From contig NC_092352.1 of assembly GCF_963676685.1 (NCBI RefSeq), positions 28,973,117 to 29,037,116 on the forward strand: 64,000 nucleotides of DNA. The letters run 5' to 3'. Within the stretch, counting starts at the first letter, position 1, and each line of letters begins with the position of its first letter. Made by a program: the position numbers and the translations under genes. The DNA comes from Mytilus edulis. Taxonomy: Eukaryota > Mollusca > Bivalvia > Mytilida > Mytilidae. A model generated the notes under the pieces. The model was given only the letters and a program-made list of their open reading frames with translations. It was not told where the DNA came from and did no database searches. Of this stretch, positions 1 through 10,621 are shown in pieces.

Positions 1-802
1 TCTGTATAAATGTAAAGATTTGGTCCTCAAATTATGGAATACTTTTCTTATATAGACTGTCTTTATATGTTATTGCATCGGTCGATGAGAGCAAATTGTA
101 CATTTGCGTTTTAAGTGTAATAAAAAAGCCTCCTGTGCTGTCGGGTCGAGCTGTTAAATAAATAACGGCGTTAAAATCTCCTTTTAAATATAAATTTTGA
201 AGTATTGAAAAAGAACATAAATGACGTTGTCCGTAAACATAACGTTTGGAAACGTCAAATATATGAAATTCGGTATTATTCTGCAATTTTAGTGCTATAA
301 TTTTTGAAATTTGCATTAACCATTGATATTATCAAACAGATATTTGACAACTATATGTTATAGACATTATTGTGAATACTTTTTGACAAATTTTCATTGT
401 TCAGTAGGAAGGGGACAAATATACTATAATTTTATCGGATGAACTGTATCTTATTAAAAAACCAATTCAATCCTGTAGAACTGCCAAAGAAGTTATACCG
501 AACTAAAATAGGAAAATTAAAGAAGAACAGTACTGTAGTTGAAGAGTTCCAAAATCAATTTGCTATTTGACAGTCGCAAAAGCATTTATAATGGCGACGC
601 GTTGTGGAGATCACAAAACGGAATTTGTGATGGTAAAATCAAAATGGAGGATGACAACTCATCAACTGCAGTACGTTTTTTTCAGATTAGCATGCATTAC
701 AAAGAGAAAAAGATACGTTAGAACTTGTAAAAATGTATAAATTTGAAGAAAAAAAAATTCCGAGAAACTTCATGTATGTTTTTGGCGCTAAGATGTGATG
801 GC
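1..802. other. Left-edge region, no recognised gene
   Basis: AT-rich sequence before the tandem array. One minus-strand frame (34-316, 94 codons) is open and has varied composition, but I recognise no domain, signal peptide or splice context, so it may be chance or part of an exon. I see no repeat family of this window here. The array begins abruptly at 803. Confidence 0.4.
32..316 (-). CDS. Uncertain small open frame, 94 codons
   Basis: An open frame of 94 codons with a Met at 314-316 and an in-frame stop a few codons upstream. It contains the stretch ARPDSTGGFFITLKTQMYNL. No family is recognised. In AT-rich mussel DNA a frame of this length can arise by chance. It is kept only because its composition is less biased than most short frames nearby. 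It could be an exon of a gene extending left of the window, but no convincing splice site was checked. Confidence 0.15.
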   Translation of the reverse strand: MQISKIIALKLQNNTEFHIFDVSKRYVYGQRHLCSFSILQNLYLKGDFNAVIYLTARPDSTGGFFITLKTQMYNLLSSTDAITYKDSLYKKSIP

Positions 803-804
803 TA

Positions 805-1470
805 AGGTAGCAATACACAGTTAGAAGTTTAGTTTCGCATTATGGCCCCTGTGAATTTTTTAAATATGAAAGTTTTTGTACAATAAAATTGATTTTTAGA
901 TAATTGAAGAATAATATAGCCTTCTTAGTGGGTTTATATGAACATTTGAATGATTTTAACATGTTTTATAGGCCATTTCAATGATTGACAGTCCGTATTT
1001 TTCTATCCGTACCGTTCATAGGTCCATAAATTATTGTAGTGTTTATCAACAAAGATTTTGCGCTCGATCTTTTCAATTCAATTTTATGGAAAAACGAGCA
1101 GGAAGACATATGATTTTTTTTGGACCGCTTGATAGATATAAACCTATGGATTCAGGAAAGGTATCACTGTAATTCATTGAAATTTTTCTTTAGACCAAAT
1201 TTTGGAGACTTTTGTGACATGTTCACCCCCCTTTTTTGCTATATTTTGTATCTAAGAAATGCAGATTGTTGCCATGGTTACACTCAAAAGGGATTATATT
1301 TCACCCTTATGACCATTAGAAATCAAATCTATGGAAGATTCTCTTTCTACAAGTATATACATGTATAACACGCATATAAAGCCTTCTTTGTTAGACAGGG
1401 GGAGAAAGAGGGTGTTTAAAAATTATGAGTGTCAATTTCAAGTTTTTTTCCTAACTGTGTATTGCTACCT
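805..1470. mobile_element. 666-bp TIR-bounded segment (MITE-like), first of six
   Basis: It begins AGGTAGCAATACACAGTTAG (805-824) and ends with the exact reverse complement (1451-1470). TA flanks it on both sides (803-804 and 1471-1472), as expected of a TA-targeting DNA transposon such as the Tc1/mariner group. Copies lie at the same offset in every array unit. No transposase is encoded, so this would be a non-autonomous element. Superfamily assignment from the TA duplication alone is weak. Confidence 0.7.
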
Positions 1471-4400
1471 TATGGCATTTTACAAAGCAAATTATTGCCT
1501 TTTTTTTAGACAAACATACCACAAAACTATTGATATTTAGGTTATAGATACAATTTTAAGGGAGAAACAACCTTTAGTATGACAATATATGTTAGTTTTG
1601 TTGTTTATTGTCCTTAGCAACCAATATAGACATTTTGACGCAAAGACTTGGTTCCGTTATTAATTGATACTTTATTGGCTACCCCTTGGGAAAGAAGATT
1701 GCGCGTTATGTAGAAACCTTAGAAGGGAACGCTTAATATGTTTTCATGCGACTAAATCAAATTTATTATTTTAGCAAGTATAAAGTCACAATTTAGCATG
1801 AATTAAGCCCAATTTTTTCCCCGCTGTTATAAATAAATTCAGTATTGACTAAATTTTAACCAAGGCCTCGGTATGGTAATACACAACAAAATTGACATTC
1901 TAGAGCTTTAAAATAGCTTTAACTTGTAAAAGTTGTCTACTGTTAAGGTTATTTTAGGTTTTTAAACAAGGAAAGACAGGCTTAGAAGGTATAGTTTTAG
2001 AAAATTGACTAAAAAAGGAGAAAATGTACTTTGACATTGCATGTTTCATAAAATCACTTTTTTGTTGCATTTCAGTGTCAACTGCTAACTTTCATAAAAT
2101 ATTTATTTCTGAACCGATTTTCAAAACAAGCAGGCGAAAATGCTCGTTTTAACTAGTAGAAAACAGAAATCCATTTAAAGTGGAATTGGGAAAAAAAATG
2201 TTAATCCTTAAGGTAGCAATACACAGTTAGATGTTTAGTTTCGCATTATGGCCCCTGTGAATTTTTTAAATATGAAAGTTTTTGTACAATAAAATTGATT
2301 TTTAGATAATTGAAGAATAATATAGCCTTCTTAGTGGGTTTATATGAACATTTGAATGATTTTAACATGTTTTATAGGCCATTTCAATGATTGACAGTCC
2401 GTATTTTTCTATCCGTACCGTTCATAGGTCCATAAATTATTGTAGTGTTTATCAACAAAGATTTTGCGCTCGATCTTTTCAATTCAATTTTATGGAAAAA
2501 CGAGCAGGAAGACATATGATTTTTTTTGGACCGCTTGATAGATATAAACCTATGGATTCAGGAAAGGTATCACTGTAATTCATTGAAATTTTTCTTTAGA
2601 CCAAATTTTGGAGACTTTTGTGACATGTTCACCCCCCTTTTTTGCTATATTTTGTATCTAAGAAATGCAGATTGTTGCCATGGTTACACTCAAAAGGGAT
2701 TATATTTCACCCTTATGACCATTAGAAATCAAATCTATGGAAGATTCTCTTTCTACAAGTATATACATGTATAACACGCATATAAAGCCTTCTTTGTTAG
2801 ACAGGGGGAGAAAGAGGGTGTTTAAAAATTATGAGTGTCAATTTCAAGTTTTTTTCCTAACTGTGTATTGCTACCTTATGGCATTTTACAAAGCAAATTA
2901 TTGCCTTTTTTTTAGACAAACATACCACAAAACTATTGATATTTAGGTTATAGATACAATTTTAAGGGAGAAACAACCTTTAGTATGACAATATATGTTA
3001 GTTTTGTTGTTTATTGTCCTTAGCAACCAATATAGACATTTTGACGCAAAGACTTGGTTCCGTTATTAATTGATACTTTATTGGCTACCCCTTGGGAAAG
3101 AAGATTGCGCGTTATGTAGAAACCTTAGAAGGGAACGCTTAATATGTTTTCATGCGACTAAATCAAATTTATTATTTTAGCAAGTATAAAGTCACAATTT
3201 AGCATGAATTAAGCCCAATTTTTTCCCCGCTGTTATAAATAAATTCAGTATTGACTAAATTTTAACCAAGGCCTTGGTATGGTAATACACAACAAAATTG
3301 ACATTCTAGAGCTTTAAAATAGCTTTAACTTGTAAAAGTTGTCTACTGTTAAGGTTATTTTAGGTTTTTAAACAAGGAAAGACAGGCTTAGAAGGTATAG
3401 TTTTAGAAAATTGACTAAAAAAGGAGAAAATGTACTTTGACATGGCATGTTTCATAAAATCACTTTTTTGTTGCATTTCAGTGTCAACTGCTAACTTTCA
3501 TAAAATATTTATTTCTGAACCGATTTTCAAAACAAGCAGGCGAAAATGCTCGTTTTAACTAGTAGAAAACAGAAATCCATTTAAAGTGGAATTGGGAAAA
3601 AAAATGTTAATCCTTAAGGTAGCAATACACAGTTAGATGTTTAGTTTCGCATTATGGCCCCTGTGAATTTTTTAAATATGAAAGTTTTTGTACAATAAAA
3701 TTGATTTTTAGATAATTGAAGAATAATATAGCCTTCTTAGTGGGTTTATATGAACATTTGAATGATTTTAACATGTTTTATAGGCCATTTCAATGATTGA
3801 CAGTCCGTATTTTTCTATCCGTACCGTTCATAGGTCCATAAATTATTGTAGTGTTTATCAACAAAGATTTTGCGCTCGATCTTTTCAATTCAATTTTATG
3901 GAAAAACGAGCAGGAAGACATATGATTTTTTTTGGACCGCTTGATAGATATAAACCTATGGATTCAGGAAAGGTATCACTTTAATTCATTGAAATTTTTC
4001 TTTAGACCAAATTTTGGAGACTTTTGTGACATGTTCACCCCCCTTTTTTGCTATATTTTGTATCTAAGAAATGCAGATTGTTGCCATGGTTACACTCAAA
4101 AGGGATTATATTTCACCCTTATGACCATTAGAAATCAAATCTATGGAAGATTCTCTTTCTACAAGTATATACATGTATAACACACATATAAAGCCTTCTT
4201 TGTTAGACAGGGGGAGAAAGAGGGTGTTTAAAAATTATGAGTGTCAATTTCAAGTTTTTTTCCTAACTGTGTATTGCTACCTTATGGCATTTTACAAAGC
4301 AAATTATTGCCTTTTTTTTAGACAAACATACCACAAAACTATTGATATTTAGGTTATAGATACAATTTTAAGGGAGAAACAACCTTTAGTATGACAATAT

Positions 4401-7400
4401 ATGTTAGTTTTGTTGTTTATTGTCCTTAGCAACCAATATAGACATTTTGACGCAAAGACTTGGTTCCGTTATTAATTGATACTTTATTGGCTACCCCTTG
4501 GGAAAGAAGATTGCGCGTTATGTAGAAACCTTAGAAGGGAACGCTTAATATTTTTTCATGCGACTAAATCAAATTTATTATTTTAGCAAGTATAAAGTCA
4601 CAATTTAGCATGAATTAAGCCCAATTTTTTCCCCGCTGTTATAAATAAATTCAGTATTGACTAAATTTTAACCAAGGCCTTGGTATGGTAATACACAACA
4701 AAATTGACATTCTAGAGCTTTAAAATAGCTTTAACTTGTAAAAGTTGTCTACTGTTAAGGTTATTTTAGGTTTTTAAACAAGGAAAGACAGGCTTAGAAG
4801 GTATAGTTTTAGAAAATTGACTAAAAAAGGAGAAAATGTACTTTGACATGGCATGTTTCATAAAATCACTTTTTTGTTGCATTTCAGTGTCAACTGCTAA
4901 CTTTCATAAAATATTTATTTCTGAACCGATTTTCAAAACAAGCAGGCGAAAATGCTCGTTTTAACTAGTAGAAAACAGAAATCCATTTAAAGTGGAATTG
5001 GGAAAAAAAATGTTAATCCTTAAGGTAGCAATACACAGTTAGATGTTTAGTTTCGCATTATGGCCCCTGTGAATTTTTTAAATATGAAAGTTTTTGTACA
5101 ATAAAATTGATTTTTAGATAATTGAAGAATAATATAGCCTTCTTAGTGGGTTTATATGAACATTTGAATGATTTTAACATGTTTTATAGGCCATTTCAAT
5201 GATTGACAGTCCGTATTTTTCTATCCGTACCGTTCATAGGTCCATAAATTATTGTAGTGTTTATCAACAAAGATTTTGCGCTCGATCTTTTCAATTCAAT
5301 TTTATGGAAAAACGAGCAGGAAGACATATGATTTTTTTTGGACCGCTTGATAGATATAAACCTATGGATTCAGGAAAGGTATCACTGTAATTCATTGAAA
5401 TTTTTCTTTAGACCAAATTTTGGAGACTTTTGTGACATGTTCACTCCCCTTTTTTGCTATATTTTGTATCTAAGAAATGCAGATTGTTGCCATGGTTACA
5501 CTCAAAAGGGATTATATTTCACCCTTATGACCATTAGAAATCAAATCTATGGAAGATTCTCTTTCTACAAGTATATACATGTATAACACGCATATAAAGC
5601 CTTCTTTGTTAGACAGGGGGAGAAAGAGGGTGTTTAAAAATTATGAGTGTCAATTTCAAGTTTTTTTCCTAACTGTGTATTGCTACCTTATGGCATTTTA
5701 CAAAGCAAATTATTGCCTTTTTTTTAGACAAACATACCACAAAACTATTGATATTTAGGTTATAGATACAATTTTAAGGGAGAAACAACCTTTAGTATGA
5801 CAATATATGTTAGTTTTGTTGTTTATTGTCCTTAGCAACCAATATAGACATTTTGACGCAAAGACTTGGTTCCGTTATTAATTGATACTTTATTGGCTAC
5901 CCCTTGGGAAAGAAGATTGCGCGTTATGTAGAAACCGTAGAAGGGAACGCTTAATATTTTTTTCATGCGACTAAATCAAATTTATTATTTTAGCAAGTAT
6001 AAAGTCACAATTTAGCATGAATTAAGCCCAATTTTTTCCCCGCTGTTATAAATAAATTCAGTATTGACTAAATTTTAACCAAGGCCTTGGTATGGTAATA
6101 CACAACAAAATTGACATTCTAGAGCTTTAAAATAGCTTTAACTTGTAAAAGTTGTCTACTGTTAAGGTTATTTTAGGTTTTTAAACAAGGAAAGACAGGC
6201 TTAGAAGGTATAGTTTTAGAAAATTGACTAAAAAAGGAGAAAATGTACTTTGACATGGCATGTTTCATAAAATCACTTTTTTGTTGCATTTCAGTGTCAA
6301 CTGCTAACTTTCATAAAATATTTATTTCTGAACCGATTTTCAAAACAAGCAGGCGAAAATGCTCGTTTTAACTAGTAGAAAACAGAAATCCATTTAAAGT
6401 GGAATTGGGAAAAAAAATGTTAATCCTTAAGGTAGCAATACACAGTTAGATGTTTAGTTTCGCATTATGGCCCCTGTGAATTTTTTAAATATGAAAGTTT
6501 TTGTACAATAAAATTGATTTTTAGATAATTGAAGAATAATATAGCCTTCTTAGTGGGTTTATATGAACATTTGAATGATTTTAACATGTTTTATAGGCCA
6601 TTTCAATGATTGACAGTCCGTATTTTTCTATCCGTACCGTTCATAGGTCCATAAATTATTGTAGTGTTTATCAACAAAGATTTTGCGCTCGATCTTTTCA
6701 ATTCAATTTTATGGAAAAACGAGCAGGAAGACATATGATTTTTTTTGGACCGCTTGATAGATATAAACCTATGGATTCAGGAAAGGTATCACTGTAATTC
6801 ATTGAAATTTTTCTTTAGACCAAATTTTGGAGACTTTTGTGACATGTTCACCCCCCTTTTTTGCTATATTTTGTATCTAAGAAATGCAGATTGTTGCCAT
6901 GGTTACACTCAAAAGGGATTATATTTCACCCTTATGACCATTAGAAATCAAATCTATGGAAGATTCTCTTTCTACAAGTATATACATGTATAACACGCAT
7001 ATAAAGCCTTCTTTGTTAGACAGGGGGAGAAAGAGGGTGTTTAAAAATTATGAGTGTCAATTTCAAGTTTTTTTCCTAAATGTGTATTGCTACCTTATGG
7101 CATTTTACAAAGCAAATTATTGCCTTTTTTTTAGACAAACATACCACAAAACTATTGATATTTAGGTTATAGATACAATTTTAAGGGAGAAACAACCTTT
7201 AGTATGACAATATATGTTAGTTTTGTTGTTTATTGTCCTTAGCAACCAATATAGACATTTTGACGCAAAGACTTGGTTCCGTTATTAATTGATACTTTAT
7301 TGGCTACCCCTTGGGAAAGAAGATTGCGCGTTATGTAGAAACCTTAGAAGGGAACGCTTAATATTTTTTCATGCGACTAAATCAAATTTATTATTTTAGC

Positions 7401-7835
7401 AAGTATAAAGTCACAATTTAGCATGAATTAAGCCCAATTTTTTCCCCGCTGTTATAAATAAATTCAGTATTGACTAAATTTTAACCAAGGCCTTGGTATG
7501 GTAATACACAACAAAATTGACATTCTAGAGCTTTAAAATAGCTTTAACTTGTAAAAGTTGTCTACTGTTAAGGTTATTTTAGGTTTTTAAACAAGGAAAG
7601 ACAGGCTTAGAAGGTATAGTTTTAGAAAATTGACTAAAAAAGGAGAAAATGTACTTTGACATGGCATGTTTCATAAAATCACTTTTTTGTTGCATTTCAG
7701 TGTCAACTGCTAACTTTCATAAAATATTTATTTCTGAACCGATTTTCAAAACAAGCAGGCGAAAATGCTCGTTTTAACTAGTAGAAAACAGAAATCCATT
7801 TAAAGTGGAATTGGGAAAAAAAATGTTAATCCTTA

Positions 7836-8449
7836 AGGTAGCAATACACAGTTAGATGTTTAGTTTCGCATTATGGCCCCTGTGAATTTTTTAAATATGA
7901 AAGTTTTTGTACAATAAAATTGATTTTTAGATAATTGAAGAATAATATAGCCTTCTTAGTGGGTTTATATGAACATTTGAATGATTTTAACATGTTTTAT
8001 AGGCCATTTCAATGATTGACAGTCCGTATTTTTCTATCCGTACCGTTCATAGGTCCATAAATTATTGTAGTGTTTATCAACAAAGATTTTGCGCTCGATC
8101 TTTTCAATTCAATTTTATGGAAAAACGAGCAGGAAGACATATGATTTTTTTTGGACCGCTTGATAGATATAAACCTATATATATATACTTTTGTGACATG
8201 TTCACCCCCCTTTTTTGCTATATTTTATATCTAAGAAATGCAGATTGTTGCCATGGTTACACTCAAAAGGGATTATATTTCACCCTTATGACCATTAGAA
8301 ATCAAATCTATGGAAGATTCTCTTTCTACAAGTATATACATGTATAACACGCATATAAAGCCTTCTTTGTTAGACAGGGGGAGAAAGAGGGTGTTTAAAA
8401 ATTATGAGTGTCAATTTCAAGTTTTTTTCCTAACTGTGTATTGCTACCT
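7836..8449. mobile_element. Last, internally deleted copy of the 666-bp segment
   Basis: The left inverted repeat starts at 7836 and the right one is 8430-8449. Near 8177-8190 about 60 bp of the other copies is replaced by a short ATATATATA run, which fuses two of the usual short frames into a 111-codon frame. The right TA is altered (CCTAATACC in place of CCTTATGG), and similarity to other units stops exactly here. Confidence 0.8.
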
Positions 8450-8450
8450 A

Positions 8451-9886
8451 ATACCGCAGTCCCACTAGGCCATGATCGCACTACGATCTGTGAAAAAAAT
8501 GCCAATTTTGGTGATTGTAGTACGATCGTGGATCGCAGTAAGGTCGTATCACGGTCGTGGTGAGGTCTCCAAGATCGTGATGAGCGTGGCCAACTTCGAA
8601 CATGTTCAAAACAATCGTGGTGCGGTCGTGGCGAAATAAGGTCGTAGAAGAAGCGTAGTGAGAGCGCACTAAGATCGTGGTAATTTCGCAAAGGTCGCTG
8701 TACCATCGTAGCGAGAGGGTGGCGAAAGCGTTATTCTGTTCGGAAATACTGCGATCTCAACGCGACGTTATTACGACCTCACTACGACCATCACGTTCTC
8801 ACCGCGACGTAATTACGACCTGACTACGACCATCGCGTTCTCACCGCGACTCAACTGCGCTTCCATTACGACTATACCACATTGTTCACGACCATAGTAT
8901 GATTCTAGCACGCCCTTATCGTCCTCATCACGATTTTCTTACGACCTTGACTACGTTCATACTACGATCATCAATTTCATTGACATTTTTACATAAAATA
9001 TATAAAAATGCTCCCTAAATTTTGTTTCCATTTGCTTTAACGGCTCAACCATGCTTCTCGTTCATATATAAATTAGACCGTTGGTTTTCACGTTTAAATG
9101 GTTTTACACTATGTTGTTTTGGGTCCTTTATAGTTTGCTGTTCGGTGTGAGCTAAGGCTTCGTGTTGAAGGCCGTACCTTGAACTGTAATGGTTTTTTTT
9201 TTATAAGATAATACTTGGATGGAGAGTTGTCTCATTGGCACTCATACCACATCTTCCTATATCTATTGACACATCTGTGTCATCTCTGTTATCGCTCACT
9301 AAAATATCGGCGTCATTTGAGCTTTATGGACCAGCAATAGATTGCAATTAAGGTTGCAATCGTCGGTCCGATATATCTGTTTGATCATGATTCGTAATTA
9401 TCAGAACTCATTCTGCTTCTACATCTGATTCAACCCCTACAACCATGCCCACGTGTTCTAGTAGATTTGGGTGGCAAGGAAGGAATGGAACATTGATATG
9501 GAACATGGTATTGACGTTATTGCTGCGAACGTAGAAAGATCGCGGTATGAACGTAGTGTACTAATAATCGTTGTAAGAACTATTATAATCGCAGTAGTAG
9601 CGTGGTAAGATCGTGTTGCAATCGGATAACTCGTGGTTTGGTCATAGTAAAAACGTGAAGAGCGTGGAAAGATCTTGATAAGCGTAGTGAGGTCGTAGAA
9701 TAAGCGCGATGAGCACGTGGTATAATCGTAGCGGGATCGTTGTAGAAACGTAATGAGGACGTAGTAGCATCGTGAAAGCAACGACAATTTACATTTTCAT
9801 GTCGCTCATACTGCGACCTCACCACGATCTAAATTTATTTAGATCGCGGTGAGCTTGGTGCAAACTTGGTCTAGTGGGACCGGGGC
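8451..9886. mobile_element. Foldback-type element with degenerate TACGACC/GGTCGTA repeats
   Basis: The left end contains GTCCCACTAGGCCA (about 8458) and the right end TGGTCTAGTGGGACC (about 9868-9882), an inverted pair with one mismatch in the core. Inside, 8460-8740 and 9520-9790 are strings of short words reading GGTCGTAGT/CGTGGT on the plus strand, while 8750-8970 holds the complement (TACGACC, CACGAC). The halves could pair with each other, as in foldback elements. GC content is clearly higher than the surroundings. About 8995-9275 resembles a separate dispersed mussel repeat and may be a nested insertion. No transposase was recognised. The open frames here are by-products of the repeat. 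Confidence 0.6.
8995..9275 (+). repeat. Dispersed mussel repeat (AGTTGTCTCATTGGCACTC family)
   Basis: It carries the block GAAGGCCGTACCTTGAACTG followed by GAGTTGTCTCATTGGCACTC and CATACCACATCTTC. Related copies are seen near 13270-13480 (+), 21760-22000 (-), 23640-23860 (-), 31760-32020 (+), 32540-32860 and 39120-39400 (-). The boundaries are approximate. Confidence 0.6.
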
Positions 9887-10621
9887 TTAAACGTGATGTC
9901 TTGAAAATGAAAAATTACAAATTGAAGGCTATTACGTTACCTCTACGATTCAAATTTCGATAAAATCATACCAAAACGGCGGGTTTGAGCTAAGTATTGT
10001 TTTATTTGTGATAGTCATCATACTATTGGAGTAATCGAACATTTGTTGATCTAATAAATTAAAAATGGCGGGTCTCTCCTTAGTTACGACTGTCAACTAT
10101 AGATTTGACGGTAAGTTTTATCAAAATAAAAAAAAGTTACATAAAAAATAAGTTAGAATAAATTCATCCATATCACAACAAATGAAAGATCTGGAAAACA
10201 AAAGTATTAAAAGAAAGACTCTTATATGGGTTTTCTTGATCTTCGTTTTTTTCTGAAAATTCCTTTCCAATAAACTACCATTTACAGAATCCATTAACGG
10301 TCCATTCTATCGACAAGAAATAAATAGAAATAATACTCAAGAATTATTGTTATGCGCAAGTCTTTGATTGAGTATACAAAGAGGAAATCTCTCATTTTGT
10401 TTTTGCCTAACTATAGAACTATTAACAACACCAAATTAATACAAATATCGTGTATTCTGTTTATAACTGTTTAACATTCGCAAGCAGTATACACAATATA
10501 AATAAAAGAATTACAAAATGTTGTGTAAATGATGTTTCCTAAGTGCCAAGTTCGTATGAGGAAATAATTCAGATATACTTCATTAGAATACGTTTTTTAT
10601 ATATCAATTCATTCAGCAAAA
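9887..10621. other. Upstream flank of the left receptor copy
   Basis: AT-rich sequence with no recognised repeat or open frame. It should hold the promoter and 5' UTR of the gene whose start codon is at 10622. I see no similarity with the corresponding flank of the right copy (beyond 43127), so the inverted duplication appears to end near the first exon. Confidence 0.4.

Larger units (their letters stand above)
803..8449. repeat. Tandem array, five 1406-1407-bp units plus a partial sixth
   Basis: Units start at 805, 2211, 3617, 5023, 6430 and 7836. The spacing is 1406 except for unit 4, which is 1407 because of one extra T in a T run near 5957. Units are nearly identical, with scattered single-base differences that neighbours tend to share (CAAGGCCTCGG only in unit 1; GACATTGC in unit 1 but GACATGGC in the others; AATATGTTTTC in units 1-2 but a T run in units 3-5). 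Each unit is a 666-bp segment bounded by inverted repeats plus a spacer of about 740 bp. The sixth unit ends at the right inverted repeat, so the array starts and stops on the same terminal sequence. The three short open frames repeated in each unit (63, 82 and 69 codons) overlap one another and look non-coding. Confidence 0.93.

Noticed and set aside
981-8347. Repeated small frames of 63, 82 and 69 codons in every array unit
   Set aside because: They overlap one another on the same strand, have no recognisable domain, and exist only because the unit is repeated. The array structure explains them.
8395-9825. Arg/His/Ser/Thr-rich frames in the foldback element
   Set aside because: All come from translating TACGACC/GGTCGTA words. 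There is no domain and no codon signal.
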